From NCBI RefSeq assembly GCF_000495815.1, contig NZ_AWGE01000012.1:1-64000 (forward strand): a stretch of 64,000 bases of DNA, given 5' to 3'. The notes under the pieces are model-generated. The model did not search any database and was not told the origin of the DNA. It saw only the letters and a program-made list of their open reading frames with translations. The translations under genes and the position numbers were made by a program. The DNA is from Asticcacaulis sp. AC466. GTDB lineage: Bacteria > Pseudomonadota > Alphaproteobacteria > Caulobacterales > Caulobacteraceae. Shown one piece after another: positions 34,060-43,564 of this stretch. Numbering within the stretch: the first letter of the stretch is position 1; every line of letters begins with the position of its first letter.

Positions 34060-35298
34060 ATGAGTACGTCTGAGCCCCCCATTATCGAGGATGAGCCCTA
34101 TGAGGGCCTCTATCAGGGTGCCCGCCAGCCGGTCTTTCATACCCGTGACAACAGTCATCTGCCGGATCGCTTTCATCTGGCCGAAATTCTGAAAAGCACA
34201 CGCGAATCCCTGGGGCTGTCTCTGGACGAGGTCGCCGACATCACTCGCGTGCGCCGGACCTATCTCGAAGCCTTCGAGCAGGCAGCCTATGATGTCCTGC
34301 CACCGCGCGCCTTCGCCATCGGTTACGTCAAGGCCTATGCCAAGGCGTTGGGACTTGATGAAGAGACCCTCGCTGACATGTTCAAGCGTGAGGTGACGGC
34401 GGCGCCGACACGCCTGCATGCGCCGTCCGGTGCGTCGCTCGATGACGTCAAACCGAACTACCGTCTCTACATCGCCGCCGCTTTGTGCCTGGTCGCGGCG
34501 GTCGTGATATGGAATATCGTCCAGCGCCAGCCCAATCTGCGCCTCGGCGGCGGCGCTCATGGCGACGCGGTGGCGAACAAGCCGTGGACCGTTGCCGGTC
34601 TGCCCAATACCCTGAATGGGGCGATATTCGTGGGCCAACCCCTGCCTGCACCGCAGGATCAGGACGTGCCCGCGCCCTACGTGACACCAGGGCTGGAAGC
34701 CGGGTTCGCGTCGATGCAGGCCGAATCCCGCGCCAATTCCGCCACGGCTGCGCCCGTGCAGGCGGCCGTCCAGATGCGCAAGGCGTTCAATCCGCGCGGT
34801 GCGGTTTACGGCGCGCCGCCGGAAAATTCCGCCGTCACCATCCAGGCCAGCAAGATGGTCAACCTGGTTGTGCGCTCACCGGACGGCACTGTCTATTTCG
34901 CGCATTCGCTGGGGGCCGGAGAGGCCTATCGTGTTCCCGTCAACGATCAACAGAACCTGTTGCTTGATGTGTCCGACGCGACCGCCTTCGACATGTATTA
35001 CAACGGAGAATACGCCGGTAGCCTGGCGACTATGAATACGGTCGAAGGCATTAAGTCGCTGGTGGCGCCGATCGGCAAGGTCAATAGCAAGGCATCGCTG
35101 CTGTCGGCGGCGCTTGATCAGCATGAGGCGCAATCGGACGGGGGCGCGGCCAAGGCGGTTTCCGAACCCATTGCGCCTCTGAAGCCCACCAAGCCTGCGG
35201 GACCCATTCCCTACCTGCCTAGCCAGCGTCCCGCCGCGGTGCCGGATGCCGCCGCCAGTTCAGTCGCGCCCGCGCCCGTGCCATCAGACAACCAATAG
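34060..35298 (+). CDS. rodZ: RodZ-like helix-turn-helix membrane protein
   Basis: This 412-residue protein has an N-terminal XRE-type helix-turn-helix (about 38-105: ILKSTRESLGLSLDEVADIT, RRTYLEAFEQAAYDVLP), a single membrane helix (about 135-154) and a periplasmic part ending in a DUF4115 beta domain (MVNLVVRSPDGTVYFAHSLG). RodZ links MreB filaments to the envelope and keeps rod shape. Proline- and alanine-rich tails flank the beta domain. AGGAAG precedes the ATG at 34060. It lies 110 bases upstream of ispG, a neighbour pair seen widely in proteobacteria. Confidence 0.85.
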   Translation: MSTSEPPIIEDEPYEGLYQGARQPVFHTRDNSHLPDRFHLAEILKSTRESLGLSLDEVADITRVRRTYLEAFEQAAYDVLPPRAFAIGYVKAYAKALGLDEETLADMFKREVTAAPTRLHAPSGASLDDVKPNYRLYIAAALCLVAAVVIWNIVQRQPNLRLGGGAHGDAVANKPWTVAGLPNTLNGAIFVGQPLPAPQDQDVPAPYVTPGLEAGFASMQAESRANSATAAPVQAAVQMRKAFNPRGAVYGAPPENSAVTIQASKMVNLVVRSPDGTVYFAHSLGAGEAYRVPVNDQQNLLLDVSDATAFDMYYNGEYAGSLATMNTVEGIKSLVAPIGKVNSKASLLSAALDQHEAQSDGGAAKAVSEPIAPLKPTKPAGPIPYLPSQRPAAVPDAAASSVAPAPVPSDNQ

Positions 35299-35408
35299 CG
35301 GCACCGTAATATTATTTGACATCACGCTTGTGACGCGGGGGCGACATCCTGATATAAGCCGCATGGCTTGCTGATTACAGTTCTGGAAATAGACGAGACA
35401 CCTGGCGC

Positions 35409-36524
35409 ATGGATACCCACCAACCTCACGACCACACCCATGTCCGCCCGTGGCGGATGATCCAGCGCCGCCCCAGCCGCCAGATCATGGTGGGCAAGGT
35501 GGCGGTGGGCGGCAATGCACCGATTAGCGTGCAGTCCATGACGAACACCCTGACCTCGGACCCCCAGGCGACGCTGCGCCAGATCGCAGCGATGGAAGAG
35601 GCGGGCGCCGACATTGTGCGCGTTTCCTGTCCGGACGTGGACTCCACGGCCGCTCTGAAAACCATTGTCGACAATGCCAACGTGCCGATCGTCGCCGACA
35701 TCCATTTTCATTACAAGCGCGCCATCGAGGCCGCCAAGGCGGGCGCGGCCTGCCTGCGTATCAATCCCGGCAATATCGGATCGCCCGACCGGGTGAAAGA
35801 GGTCATCCAGGCCGCCAAGGATTATGGCTGCTCCATGCGGATCGGCGTCAATGCCGGATCGCTGGAAAAAGACCTGATGGAAAAATATGGCGAACCCTGT
35901 CCGGAAGCCATGGTCGAAAGCGCGCTGTTCCACGCCAATATCCTGCGCGATCACGACTTCCATGAATTCAAGATATCGGTGAAGGCGTCCGACGTCTTCC
36001 TGACGGTCGCCGCCTACAACGCCCTGGCCGATGCTATCGATTGTCCGCTGCACATTGGGGTGACCGAAGCCGGACCCTTGCGGACCGGCACAATCAAGTC
36101 CGCCATTGGGCTAGGCAATCTGTTGTGGGCGGGTATCGGCGACACCTTGCGCGTGTCCCTGGCCGCCGATCCGGTTGAGGAAATAAAGGTCGGTTTCGAT
36201 TTGCTCAAATCGCTCGGCTTGCGTCACCGCGGCGTCAACATTATCGCCTGCCCGTCATGCGCCCGTCAGGGCTTCAATGTCATCGATACGGTAACCAAGC
36301 TGGAAGAGCGCCTGGCCCACATCGCAAAGCCGATGTCTCTGTCGATCATTGGCTGCGTCGTCAACGGCCCGGGCGAGGCGCTGTATACGGATGTTGGCTT
36401 TACCGGCGGCGGTGCTGGCTCGGGCATGGTCTACCTGGCCGGCAAGCCCGATCACAAGCTCAGCAACGCCGACATGATCGAGCATATTGTCGAACTGGTC
36501 GAAGCCCACGCCGAGAAGCTTTAG
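35409..36524 (+). CDS. ispG: 4-hydroxy-3-methylbut-2-enyl diphosphate synthase
   Basis: IspG (371 residues) carries out the penultimate step of the MEP isoprenoid pathway with a 4Fe-4S cluster. The N-terminal TIM-barrel half has [19 protein letters not shown] and [15 protein letters not shown]; the C-terminal cluster domain has [12 protein letters not shown] and [13 protein letters not shown], supplying three Cys ligands and a Glu region. Length fits the short bacterial form. Follows rodZ and is convergent with the GGDEF-EAL gene. Confidence 0.96.
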   Translation: MDTHQPHDHTHVRPWRMIQRRPSRQIMVGKVAVGGNAPISVQSMTNTLTSDPQATLRQIAAMEEAGADIVRVSCPDVDSTAALKTIVDNANVPIVADIHFHYKRAIEAAKAGAACLRINPGNIGSPDRVKEVIQAAKDYGCSMRIGVNAGSLEKDLMEKYGEPCPEAMVESALFHANILRDHDFHEFKISVKASDVFLTVAAYNALADAIDCPLHIGVTEAGPLRTGTIKSAIGLGNLLWAGIGDTLRVSLAADPVEEIKVGFDLLKSLGLRHRGVNIIACPSCARQGFNVIDTVTKLEERLAHIAKPMSLSIIGCVVNGPGEALYTDVGFTGGGAGSGMVYLAGKPDHKLSNADMIEHIVELVEAHAEKL

Positions 36525-36554
36525 CCGTCGGACAGGCTTCGACATCATCGCGAC

Positions 36555-38804
36555 CTACGGCATGCGCGGCGATAGTTTAACCACCTTGGCGGACTTGGCG
36601 TAAATGTCGTTGTCCGGTTCGTTCGGCACCAGCTTGCGGTCGTTGTCCCACATGGTGTCGATGACGGTTCCGGCCACCGGCTTTGAGAACAAATAGCCCT
36701 GGATGATGTTGCAGCCCGCCTGGCGAAGCAGGTTTTTCTGGGCGCGCGTTTCCACGCCTTCGGCGACGATATTCAGATTCAACGCCTTGGCCAGCTTGAC
36801 GATGGCGCGGATAACCGCTTCGGCTTCCGGGTCGACACCGAGGTTCGACACGAAGGAACGGTCGATCTTGATCTTGTCCACCGGGTAGCGGCTGAGATAA
36901 CCGAGCGAAGAATAGCCGGTACCGAAATCGTCGAGCGCAATCGAGAAGCCCATGTGGCGCAGGTCGTGCAGGATCATCTGGGTGGTGCTGTCGTCATTGA
37001 GCAGCACACCTTCGGTGATTTCGATCTCGATCTGGCTGGCCGTAGTGCGGGTTTCGATCAACATCTCCTTCATGTGGCTGACAAAAGCCGCGCAACGAAT
37101 CTGGGAGGCGGAGACATTGACCGCGACCTTCAGGCCGGGCCAGCGATGAGCGTCCATCATGGCGCGGCGCATGACCAGGGTGCCCAGCTCCTGCATCAGG
37201 CCGCATTCTTCGGCGAGCGGAATGAAATAGGCGGGCGAGACGGGACCACGGCTCGGATGGGTCCAGCGGCAGAGGGCTTCGACGCCGACGATGACGCCAT
37301 AGTGGTCGACCTGAGGCTGGTAGACGACATCGATATCGCCATTGTGGACAGCTTCGCGCAGGCCGGTTTCGAGCGTCTTGCGGAGTTTGATGGTGGCATC
37401 CATCTCGATTTCGAAGAAGGCATATTGGCCGCGGCCCATATCCTTGGCGCGGTACAGCGCCAGATCGGCCTGGCGTAGCGCTTCGGCGGGGTCGATATCG
37501 CCATCGTGCAGAATGGTGACACCGATCGAACAGGAGGAAAACACCTGACCTGAATCCAGATTGACCGTGCCGGTCAAACCTTCCAGGATGCGCTTGGCGA
37601 GCGATCCGGCGCTACTGCCGTCAGTATCGGTCTGGATAATGACAAATTCATCACCGCCAAGCCGCGCCAGCGTATCGCTGGAGCGGATCATCGCGGCAAT
37701 CTTTGCGGCATTGTGACGGATCAGCTCGTCGCCGGCCATGTGGCCGAGCGTATCGTTGACATCCTTGAAGCGGTCGAGGCCGATGCACATTACGGCCACC
37801 TGACCGCCGTGCCGTTTGAGACGTTCGGTTGCCTGATTCAGTCGGTCGGCGAACAGGGTGCGGTTGGGCAGGCCGGTCAGGCTGTCGTGCAGGGCCATGT
37901 GCTTGGCCTTGGCTTCGGATGCGATCAGGCCCTGAGCGGCGCGCTGGCTCTGGTGCAGCAGAACGATGGCGATCAGGCCCAGGCCGAGCGAAATCATCAG
38001 GACGGGGCCGAGCGTGCGAATGAACAGCGTATGGCCCGGCGTGTCCGGCATCCAGGTCAGTTCGGCGGCAACCTTGCCGGTCGCTTCGTCGCGGAAGGCG
38101 ACGGACGCCGAACCATCGGCGCGCGTCTGGCCGGGCTTTAGCAAGGTGATGTTGGACACCATGTAGCGTTGCGACAGCGCGATCAGTTCATCACCGCTCA
38201 GCCGATGTGTCCCGATGGCGACATAGGGTTTGTAGGCGCTAAGCGGCGAATTCTTCTTGTCCGACAGCAGCATAGACGCACCGACAATATAGATTTTGCC
38301 GTCAACTGCGATCAGGCGACCTTCGTGATTGGTCGCCGCGCTATAGAACTGTCCCGTGGCGCGCAGGGCATTTTGCCTGTCGCGCAGATCATTGACCAGG
38401 CTCTGGCTTTGGCGCTTCAGGTCAGCGAAGAGGGCAGGGTCTACCGTCTTGCCGTCCTTGTAGGCGAAGACGATATTGCCATTGCCATCCAGCAGCATGT
38501 TGGCTTCGAAATTGACGAAGTTCTGGAAGTATTCGCCTATATTGCCCTTGACCCAATCTTGATCATACTTGACGGCTGTGCTTTCGACCGCCTTGTCCCA
38601 GATGGTGATCGGCGTCATGAGCATGGAATGATCGTCCGCCATCTGGTTCAGTCCCAGACGGACAAGGCGTTCTTCGCGGGTGCGTGACATGCTGTCGGCC
38701 TGCTCGGCCCACACCCACAAACTGCCCACCAAAGCACACACAGCCACGATGACAATCAAAGCCATCGGTGCAAGCAGTTTTAATTCACTTGAATGTCTTT
38801 TCAC
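36555..38804 (-). CDS. CHASE4-GGDEF-EAL cyclic-di-GMP protein
   Basis: This 749-residue membrane protein has an N-terminal helix, a CHASE4 periplasmic sensor (about 45-245, with MTPITIWDKAVES), a second helix (about 255-280), then GGDEF and EAL domains. The diguanylate cyclase signature is intact (ARLGGDEFVII) with an inhibitory RXXD site (RSSD) five residues before it. The phosphodiesterase part keeps VGVEALCRW and LDDFGTGYSSLGYL, so both activities could be present. The start is a GTG preceded by GAGGA. A perfect CtrA-type box lies 87 bases upstream. Confidence 0.93.
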   Translation of the reverse strand: MKRHSSELKLLAPMALIVIVAVCALVGSLWVWAEQADSMSRTREERLVRLGLNQMADDHSMLMTPITIWDKAVESTAVKYDQDWVKGNIGEYFQNFVNFEANMLLDGNGNIVFAYKDGKTVDPALFADLKRQSQSLVNDLRDRQNALRATGQFYSAATNHEGRLIAVDGKIYIVGASMLLSDKKNSPLSAYKPYVAIGTHRLSGDELIALSQRYMVSNITLLKPGQTRADGSASVAFRDEATGKVAAELTWMPDTPGHTLFIRTLGPVLMISLGLGLIAIVLLHQSQRAAQGLIASEAKAKHMALHDSLTGLPNRTLFADRLNQATERLKRHGGQVAVMCIGLDRFKDVNDTLGHMAGDELIRHNAAKIAAMIRSSDTLARLGGDEFVIIQTDTDGSSAGSLAKRILEGLTGTVNLDSGQVFSSCSIGVTILHDGDIDPAEALRQADLALYRAKDMGRGQYAFFEIEMDATIKLRKTLETGLREAVHNGDIDVVYQPQVDHYGVIVGVEALCRWTHPSRGPVSPAYFIPLAEECGLMQELGTLVMRRAMMDAHRWPGLKVAVNVSASQIRCAAFVSHMKEMLIETRTTASQIEIEITEGVLLNDDSTTQMILHDLRHMGFSIALDDFGTGYSSLGYLSRYPVDKIKIDRSFVSNLGVDPEAEAVIRAIVKLAKALNLNIVAEGVETRAQKNLLRQAGCNIIQGYLFSKPVAGTVIDTMWDNDRKLVPNEPDNDIYAKSAKVVKLSPRMP

Positions 38805-38890
38805 CAGGTCCTCATTCTGAGGTTACGGATAATTCAATCTGAAGGTTACTGTAGATATCTTAAATTATGACAAACAAAGGCCTTTTTTAT

Positions 38891-38905
38891 TTAAACGATT
38901 GTTAA
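38891..38905. promoter_or_regulatory. CtrA-type binding box TTAA-N7-TTAA
   Basis: TTAA (38891-38894), seven bases, TTAA (38902-38905) in an AT-rich divergent promoter region between the GGDEF-EAL gene (start 38804) and the GST gene (start 39011). It matches the CtrA half-site pair exactly but lacks the trailing C. Confidence 0.55.
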
Positions 38906-39010
38906 GATGTTTGTGACGCGAAAAGCAGCCAAACTTATCGCAGACCCTTGACGGCAAAGGGGGTGCAGGTCAGGAAGGGTCCGACCAATTCTTAACCGGA
39001 TAACGCTGTC

Positions 39011-39607
39011 ATGAAACTCTTTATCAGCCTGAGCTCTGTTTTTGCCCGCAAGACGCGTATCGTCGTCCGTGAAAAAGGTCTGACCGACCGGGTAGAAGAA
39101 ATCGTCCGTATTCCGGTGGAAGGAGCGCCGGACCTGCTTGCCGTTAACCCCCTGTCGCAGATTCCGGCCCTGATCGACGACGACGGCGTGGCCTGGACCG
39201 ACAGTGTACTCATCAGCGCCTGGCTGGACACGCAAGGGGAGGGGGCGCGCCTGTTGCCTGACCCGGGCCCGGCCTATTGGCAGACGCGCCGTCTCGAAAC
39301 CGCCGCCGCTGGCCTGAACGAAATGATGGCGAAGATCGTCTATGAAAATCGCCGTCCGGAAGGTGAGCGGTCCGCCTACTGGCTGACCCGCTGGCAGGAC
39401 AATCTGATGCGGGGCTTCGCCGCCGCCGATGCGATCTGTCCGTCACCTGACGTTTTCGACATGGGGACGCTGACCCTGGCGATCGCGGGCACCTTCTGCG
39501 ATTTTCGCCTTGGCCATCTCGACTGGCGCGCTGTGGCGCCGAAAGCGGCCGCTCTGCACGAAGTTTTGGAACAGCGGCAAAGCTTTATTGATACCTATCC
39601 AAAATGA
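39011..39607 (+). CDS. Glutathione S-transferase family protein
   Basis: The protein has 198 residues. The thioredoxin-fold N-terminus contains SLSSVFARKTRIVVREKGL (first active-site Ser/Thr region), NPLSQIPALIDDDGVAWTDSVLISAWLD (cis-Pro and Glu/Asp-Ser glutathione contacts), followed by an all-helical C-terminal domain with AGTFCDFRLGHLDWR. It is cytoplasmic and probably conjugates or reduces small electrophiles. Substrate unknown. It precedes prfA by 59 bases and may share its transcript. Confidence 0.88.
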   Translation: MKLFISLSSVFARKTRIVVREKGLTDRVEEIVRIPVEGAPDLLAVNPLSQIPALIDDDGVAWTDSVLISAWLDTQGEGARLLPDPGPAYWQTRRLETAAAGLNEMMAKIVYENRRPEGERSAYWLTRWQDNLMRGFAAADAICPSPDVFDMGTLTLAIAGTFCDFRLGHLDWRAVAPKAAALHEVLEQRQSFIDTYPK

Positions 39608-39620
39608 GTTTAGGCAGAGG

Positions 39621-39660
39621 CCTGAATTTTACCCAGAGTTCCTGAATTTTACCGAGAGTC
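39621..39660 (+). repeat. Perfectly tandem 20-bp direct repeat over the prfA ribosome binding site
   Basis: Positions 39621-39640 and 39641-39660 are the same 20-base unit with two differences: CCTGAATTTTAC, then CCAGAGTT in copy one and CGAGAGTC in copy two. The second copy supplies GAGAG upstream of the TTG start of prfA; the first supplies CAGAG. Confidence 0.9.
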
Positions 39661-39666
39661 ATTACC

Positions 39667-40743
39667 TTGATACACCTTCCCGACGCCAAGCTGGCCCAGG
39701 TCATGGACCGCTTCCAGATGATCGAAGCGCGCATGGAATCGGCGACAGACGGTAGCGAAATCGTCAAGCTGTCCAAGGAACATGCCGAACTGAAGCCGGT
39801 CTATGATGCGGTGTCGCGGCTCCAGAAGGCGCGCCAGTCCGTGCCCGAACTGGAAGAGATGGCGGCGCTCAACGATCCTGACCTGTCGCCTTTGGCCGCC
39901 GAAGAACTCGATATCCTGAAGACGACGCTTCCGGAACTGGAGCATGGCGTGGCGCTTTTGCTGGCGCCTCAGGACAAGGACGTCAACGCCTCGGCCATCC
40001 TGGAAGTGCGCGCCGGCACCGGCGGCGACGAAGCGGCCCTGTTCGCCGGCGATCTGTTCCGTATGTACAGCCGCTATGCCGCCGGCCAGGGCTGGAAGGT
40101 CGAAATCGACTCGGTCAGTGAAGGCGAAATGGGCGGCTATAAGGAAATCATCGCGTCGGTTACCGGGGATGGCGTTTTCGGCAAGCTGAAGTTCGAATCC
40201 GGCGTTCACCGCGTCCAGCGCGTGCCGACCACCGAAGCCGGCGGGCGCATTCACACCTCAGCGGCCACCGTGGCCGTCCTGCCGGAAGCGGAGGATGTCG
40301 AGATCGAGATCCTGGACAAGGATATCCGCATCGATACCTATCGCGCCTCGGGTTCCGGCGGTCAGCACGTCAACAAGACGGACTCGGCGGTGCGTATCAC
40401 CCACTTGCCGACCGGGATGGTGGCGACCTCTTCGGAAAAGTCGCAGCACATGAACCGCCAGATCGCCATGCGCAACCTGAAGGCTCGGCTGTATGACGTG
40501 CAGCGCACGGCGCTCGACACCGCCCGCTCCGATGCGCGCAAGAGCCAGGTGGGCTCCGGTGACCGCTCCGAACGCATCCGCACCTACAACTATCCGCAAG
40601 GGCGCGTGTCCGATCACCGCATCAATTTGACCCTGTATAACCTGCCGCAATTCATGGAAGGCGACATGGACCAGATGATCAATGCCCTCATCGCCGAAGA
40701 CCAGGCCGAACGTCTGGCCATGCTTGCCGAAGAACTGGGTTAG
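39667..40743 (+). CDS. prfA: Peptide chain release factor 1
   Basis: RF1 (358 residues) terminates translation at UAA and UAG. The catalytic GGQ is at 231-233 ([20 protein letters not shown]) and a codon-recognition PXT-type tripeptide is expected in [14 protein letters not shown] (PTT here, about residue 185). The start codon is a TTG after GAGAG. The usual partner prmC, which methylates the GGQ Gln, does not follow; small membrane protein genes do. Confidence 0.95.
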   Translation: MIHLPDAKLAQVMDRFQMIEARMESATDGSEIVKLSKEHAELKPVYDAVSRLQKARQSVPELEEMAALNDPDLSPLAAEELDILKTTLPELEHGVALLLAPQDKDVNASAILEVRAGTGGDEAALFAGDLFRMYSRYAAGQGWKVEIDSVSEGEMGGYKEIIASVTGDGVFGKLKFESGVHRVQRVPTTEAGGRIHTSAATVAVLPEAEDVEIEILDKDIRIDTYRASGSGGQHVNKTDSAVRITHLPTGMVATSSEKSQHMNRQIAMRNLKARLYDVQRTALDTARSDARKSQVGSGDRSERIRTYNYPQGRVSDHRINLTLYNLPQFMEGDMDQMINALIAEDQAERLAMLAEELG

Positions 40744-40829
40744 GCTTAGGGTTCACCTGACAAGGGCGAAAACAGCGCGTGAGGGCGCAGGCCAGATATA
40801 GCGACGATGGCAGAGGGAGGCGCGCGACA

Positions 40830-41177
40830 ATGAACAGGCAAACCGTTTACAAGGCTATCGCCCTGCTGCTTATGGCGCTGGCCTTCTTTTTGGCGCTGCA
40901 AGGCGACGGGCGTTTTTCGCTGGCGACCTTGGGTCTGGTCCTGGCGCTCAATGGGCGAATGCTGCCCGGGCGGTGGACATGGGCCTTGTCTGCACTCTGT
41001 GTGCTGTTGATTGGCGGCACGGCCATCCGGTATGTCATGACCCATCCGGTTGACTGGCACGATGTGTTCATTACCAACTGGGACGTGACCTTGCTGGTTC
41101 TCTATCTGCCGCTTATGGGACTGGCTGGATTTGGTTATTGGCGGTGGCGGTCGCACAAAAACAAGGGAAACATCTGA
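40830..41177 (+). CDS. Small membrane protein of unknown function (115 aa)
   Basis: The sequence MNRQTVYKAIALLLMALAFF shows a first membrane helix, then FSLATLGLVLALNGRM, WTWALSALCVLLIGGTAI and a last helix VTLLVLYLPLMGLAGFGYW, so about four segments. No domain is recognised. AGAGGGAGG at 40812-40820 is a strong ribosome binding site. Its TGA overlaps the next ATG, so it is coupled to the following small membrane protein. Confidence 0.75.
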   Translation: MNRQTVYKAIALLLMALAFFLALQGDGRFSLATLGLVLALNGRMLPGRWTWALSALCVLLIGGTAIRYVMTHPVDWHDVFITNWDVTLLVLYLPLMGLAGFGYWRWRSHKNKGNI

Positions 41178-41383
41178 TGCCGAAGTCTGTTATGCGCAAG
41201 GTGCTGATCCTGTGGGCCATGCTGCTGATCGCGCAATTCCTCCTGGCGGCTTATCAGATTTACAAGAATATGACCTTCGGCATGCCGGTGGGGCAGGCCC
41301 TGACCCAGATATCGCCGATCACGGCGGGCCTCAGCCTGCTGCTGTTTCTGGTCAGCTACGCGCAATATAAGAACAGACCGTGA
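41177..41383 (+). CDS. Small two-helix membrane protein of unknown function (68 aa)
   Basis: The sequence has helix one LILWAMLLIAQFLLAAYQIY and helix two ISPITAGLSLLLFLVSYAQY, joined by a short polar loop. The ATG overlaps the previous stop (TGATG), and its own TGA overlaps the GTG of the MOSC gene. The three genes are therefore translated as one unit, which makes both small proteins more likely to be real. Confidence 0.72.
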   Translation: MPKSVMRKVLILWAMLLIAQFLLAAYQIYKNMTFGMPVGQALTQISPITAGLSLLLFLVSYAQYKNRP

Positions 41384-42186
41384 CGCAGGGTGGTGTCATA
41401 TCCGCCTTGTGGCGGCATCCCATCAAGGGTTTCACGCCTGAGCCGGTGAGCGAAGCCCTGCTGTGTCCCGATGGTTTCTTTCCGTTCGACCGTCTCTATG
41501 CGTTGGAAGTCGGCCGTTCCGGCTTCGACCCGTCCGCGCCGAAGACGATTTCCAAGATGAAGTTCGCCGTTTTGGCCCGTTTCGCAGCCGTGGCGCGGCT
41601 ACGGACACGGTATGACGAATTCGACGATGCGCTCGATGTCGTCGACGAAGACGGTAAGACCTGGCGCTTCGATATGGCCAGCGATGCCGGCCGGCATAGC
41701 CTTGCCCGCCATGTCGAAACCGTTTTGGCCCGGCACGAGGATTACGATCCGGCGGCCTTTCCGCTCACCCTGCTGAGCGCGCCCGACCCGGAGGTGGTGC
41801 GCAGCCAGTTCCGTTTCACCGATTCCGGCAGGGGGTTCGTCTCCTTCCTCAATCTCAATTCCGTACGCGATCTGGGCCAGCGCATCGGGCGCGACCTCGA
41901 TCCGCTGCGCCTGCGCGCCAATATCTGGGTCGAAGATCAAAGCGCCTTCGAAGACCATGACTGGGTCGGCAAACATATCCGGCTGGGCACGGAGGGGCCG
42001 GAATTCGAAGTGCTGAAACCGATCGTGCGCTGTGTTGCCACGCACGTAAACCCGGATACCGCCGAACGCGATGTCGATCTGTGCGCCGCCCTGTGGGCGC
42101 AGTACGGCCATCGCGATTGCGGCATCTATGCCCGCGTCGTCAAGGGCGGAACGGCCCGGCCGGGCGACGCCCTGCATGTCTACTGA
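41380..42186 (+). CDS. MOSC-domain protein
   Basis: The 268-residue protein has an N-terminal beta-barrel (VISALWRHPIKGFTPEPVSEALL, FPFDRLYAL) and a MOSC domain (FVSFLNLNSVRDLGQRIGRDLDPLRLRANIWVED) with the conserved Cys in VRCVATHVNPDTAERD. MOSC proteins carry sulfur or molybdenum-cofactor chemistry, as in the mARC N-hydroxylamine reductases and the C-terminus of Moco sulfurases. Its GTG overlaps the upstream TGA (GTGA). The exact substrate is not known. Confidence 0.87.
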   Translation: MTQGGVISALWRHPIKGFTPEPVSEALLCPDGFFPFDRLYALEVGRSGFDPSAPKTISKMKFAVLARFAAVARLRTRYDEFDDALDVVDEDGKTWRFDMASDAGRHSLARHVETVLARHEDYDPAAFPLTLLSAPDPEVVRSQFRFTDSGRGFVSFLNLNSVRDLGQRIGRDLDPLRLRANIWVEDQSAFEDHDWVGKHIRLGTEGPEFEVLKPIVRCVATHVNPDTAERDVDLCAALWAQYGHRDCGIYARVVKGGTARPGDALHVY

Positions 42187-42259
42187 TCTGTATTGATCTG
42201 GGGCGGCAAGCCTCCTATAGCCATGCGCGATAGTCTGGAAACCCCAATAGGAGACGCCT

Positions 42260-42970
42260 ATGCCCACACTCGTCCTGCTTCGCCACGGTCAAAGCCAGTG
42301 GAACCTCGAAAACCGCTTCACCGGCTGGGTCGATGTCAACCTGACCAGCGAAGGTGAGGCGCAGGCGACACGCGGGGGCGAGTTGATAAAGGCCGAAGGC
42401 ATCAATATCGACGAAGCCTTCACTTCGGTCCTGACCCGCGCCATCCGCACCTGCAATCTGGCGCTTGAAGCCGCCGGTCAGTCCTATGTCCCGGTCGTCA
42501 AGGATTGGCGTCTGAATGAGCGCCACTATGGCGGCCTGACGGGCCTGGACAAGGCGGAAACCGCCGCCAAGCACGGCGAAGAGCAGGTCAAGATCTGGCG
42601 CCGGTCCTATGACGTGCCGCCGCCGCCGCTGGAAGCCGGCAGCCCCTACGATTTCAAGGCCGACCGCCGCTATGCCGGCGCGACCCTGCCGGACACCGAA
42701 AGCCTGGCGACCACGCTCGACCGCGTCCTGCCGATGTGGGAAGGCGAGATCGCGCCGCAACTCAAGGCGGGTAAGACCATCCTGGTCGCCGCCCACGGCA
42801 ATTCCATCCGCGCCATCGTCAAGCTTTTGTTCAATTTGAGCAACGACGCGATTTTGGATGTCGAACTGCCGACCGGCAATCCGCTGGTACTCAAGCTGGA
42901 TGACAATCTGAAGCCGCTGTCGGCGAAATATCTCGACGCCGCGCGCGCCAATCCGTTGCCGGTGATTTAG
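42260..42970 (+). CDS. gpmA: 2,3-bisphosphoglycerate-dependent phosphoglycerate mutase
   Basis: GpmA (236 residues) interconverts 3- and 2-phosphoglycerate in glycolysis. It has the phosphohistidine motif [46 protein letters not shown] and the second catalytic His in [21 protein letters not shown] precedes the ATG. The protein is slightly shorter than the ~250-residue E. coli enzyme. A repeat element follows the stop codon. Confidence 0.94.
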   Translation: MPTLVLLRHGQSQWNLENRFTGWVDVNLTSEGEAQATRGGELIKAEGINIDEAFTSVLTRAIRTCNLALEAAGQSYVPVVKDWRLNERHYGGLTGLDKAETAAKHGEEQVKIWRRSYDVPPPPLEAGSPYDFKADRRYAGATLPDTESLATTLDRVLPMWEGEIAPQLKAGKTILVAAHGNSIRAIVKLLFNLSNDAILDVELPTGNPLVLKLDDNLKPLSAKYLDAARANPLPVI

Positions 42971-42991
42971 AGATAAAAAGGCGCTCTAAGC

Positions 42992-43097
42992 AGCAGCCCC
43001 TCACCCCGGCCCTCTCCCCGCAAGCAGGGAGAGGGGGCTATAGCAGCAAATCCCCCTCGCCCCGTAAAACGGGGAGAGGGTTGGGGTGAGGGGCGCT
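42992..43097. repeat. Nested inverted-repeat element (CCCCTCACCCC / GGGGTGAGGGG)
   Basis: The outer arms GCCCCTCACCCC (about 42995-43006) and GGGGTGAGGGGC (about 43083-43094) pair, and two inner hairpins each contain CCCTCTCCC- or CCCCTCGCCCCG-type arms matched by GGGAGAGGG. This type of short interspersed repeat is common in alpha- and gammaproteobacteria and is often found beside DUF559 genes, as it is here. Confidence 0.85.
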
Positions 43098-43100
43098 ACC

Positions 43101-43500
43101 CTGCGTACCAGGAAATCCAAATTAACCGGATTGGCTCAATCCTTACGCCGCGCGGGTAATCTCGCCGAAGACAGGCTGTGGCACGCCCTGCGCAATCGCA
43201 ATCTGTGAACGGTGTCAAGTTCAGCTGGCAAGTGCCCATAGGCGCATATATTGCCGATTTTGCCTGCCGCGAGCGACGGCTGGTCATTGAACTGGACGGC
43301 AGCCAGCATATTGACGATCCGAAAGACCGTATCCGTAATGACTATATGACGGCCAACGGCTGGTCTGTGGCGCGGTTTCCCAGCGGGCACGTGCTTACGA
43401 CTCCGACAACCCTTATCGAAACCATCCTCGCGATTTGCGAAGGCCGTATCGTTGGGACTATAGTCGATCATGATTTTCAGTTTTATCCGGCAAAACGTGT
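43101..43500 (+). pseudogene. DUF559 endonuclease-like gene with a frameshift
   Basis: In frame one (43101-43208) the DNA encodes SKLTGLAQSLRRAGNLAEDR then LWHALRNRNL and a TGA at 43206; in a second frame (from about 43208) it continues NGVKFSWQVPIGAYIADFAC, then LVIELDGSQHID and FPSGHVLTTPTTLIETILAI. Together they make one DUF559 (Vsr/restriction-endonuclease-like) protein with about one base missing or two extra near 43205. Both halves carry recognisable family residues, so the gene was once intact. The downstream half stays open and runs into the RibD-like gene. Confidence 0.8.
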
Positions 43501-43525
43501 GACTTCAGTCTCTAAAGGTGCGTCT

Positions 43526-43553
43526 TTCCCCTCAAGTGGAGAGGGGGAGCGGG
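43526..43553. repeat. Short repeat fragment between DUF559 and the RibD-like gene
   Basis: CCCCTCAAGTGGAGAGGGGGAG resembles the arms of the element at 42992-43097 and forms a CCCCTC/GAGGGG hairpin. It supplies the purine-rich stretch (GGGGGAG) upstream of the ATG at 43565. Confidence 0.5.
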
Positions 43554-43564
43554 ACGCCGACTAT

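Noticed and set aside
42992-43097. CRISPR-like repeats
   Set aside because: The repeats are inverted hairpin arms rather than evenly spaced direct repeats with unique spacers, and no cas genes are present.
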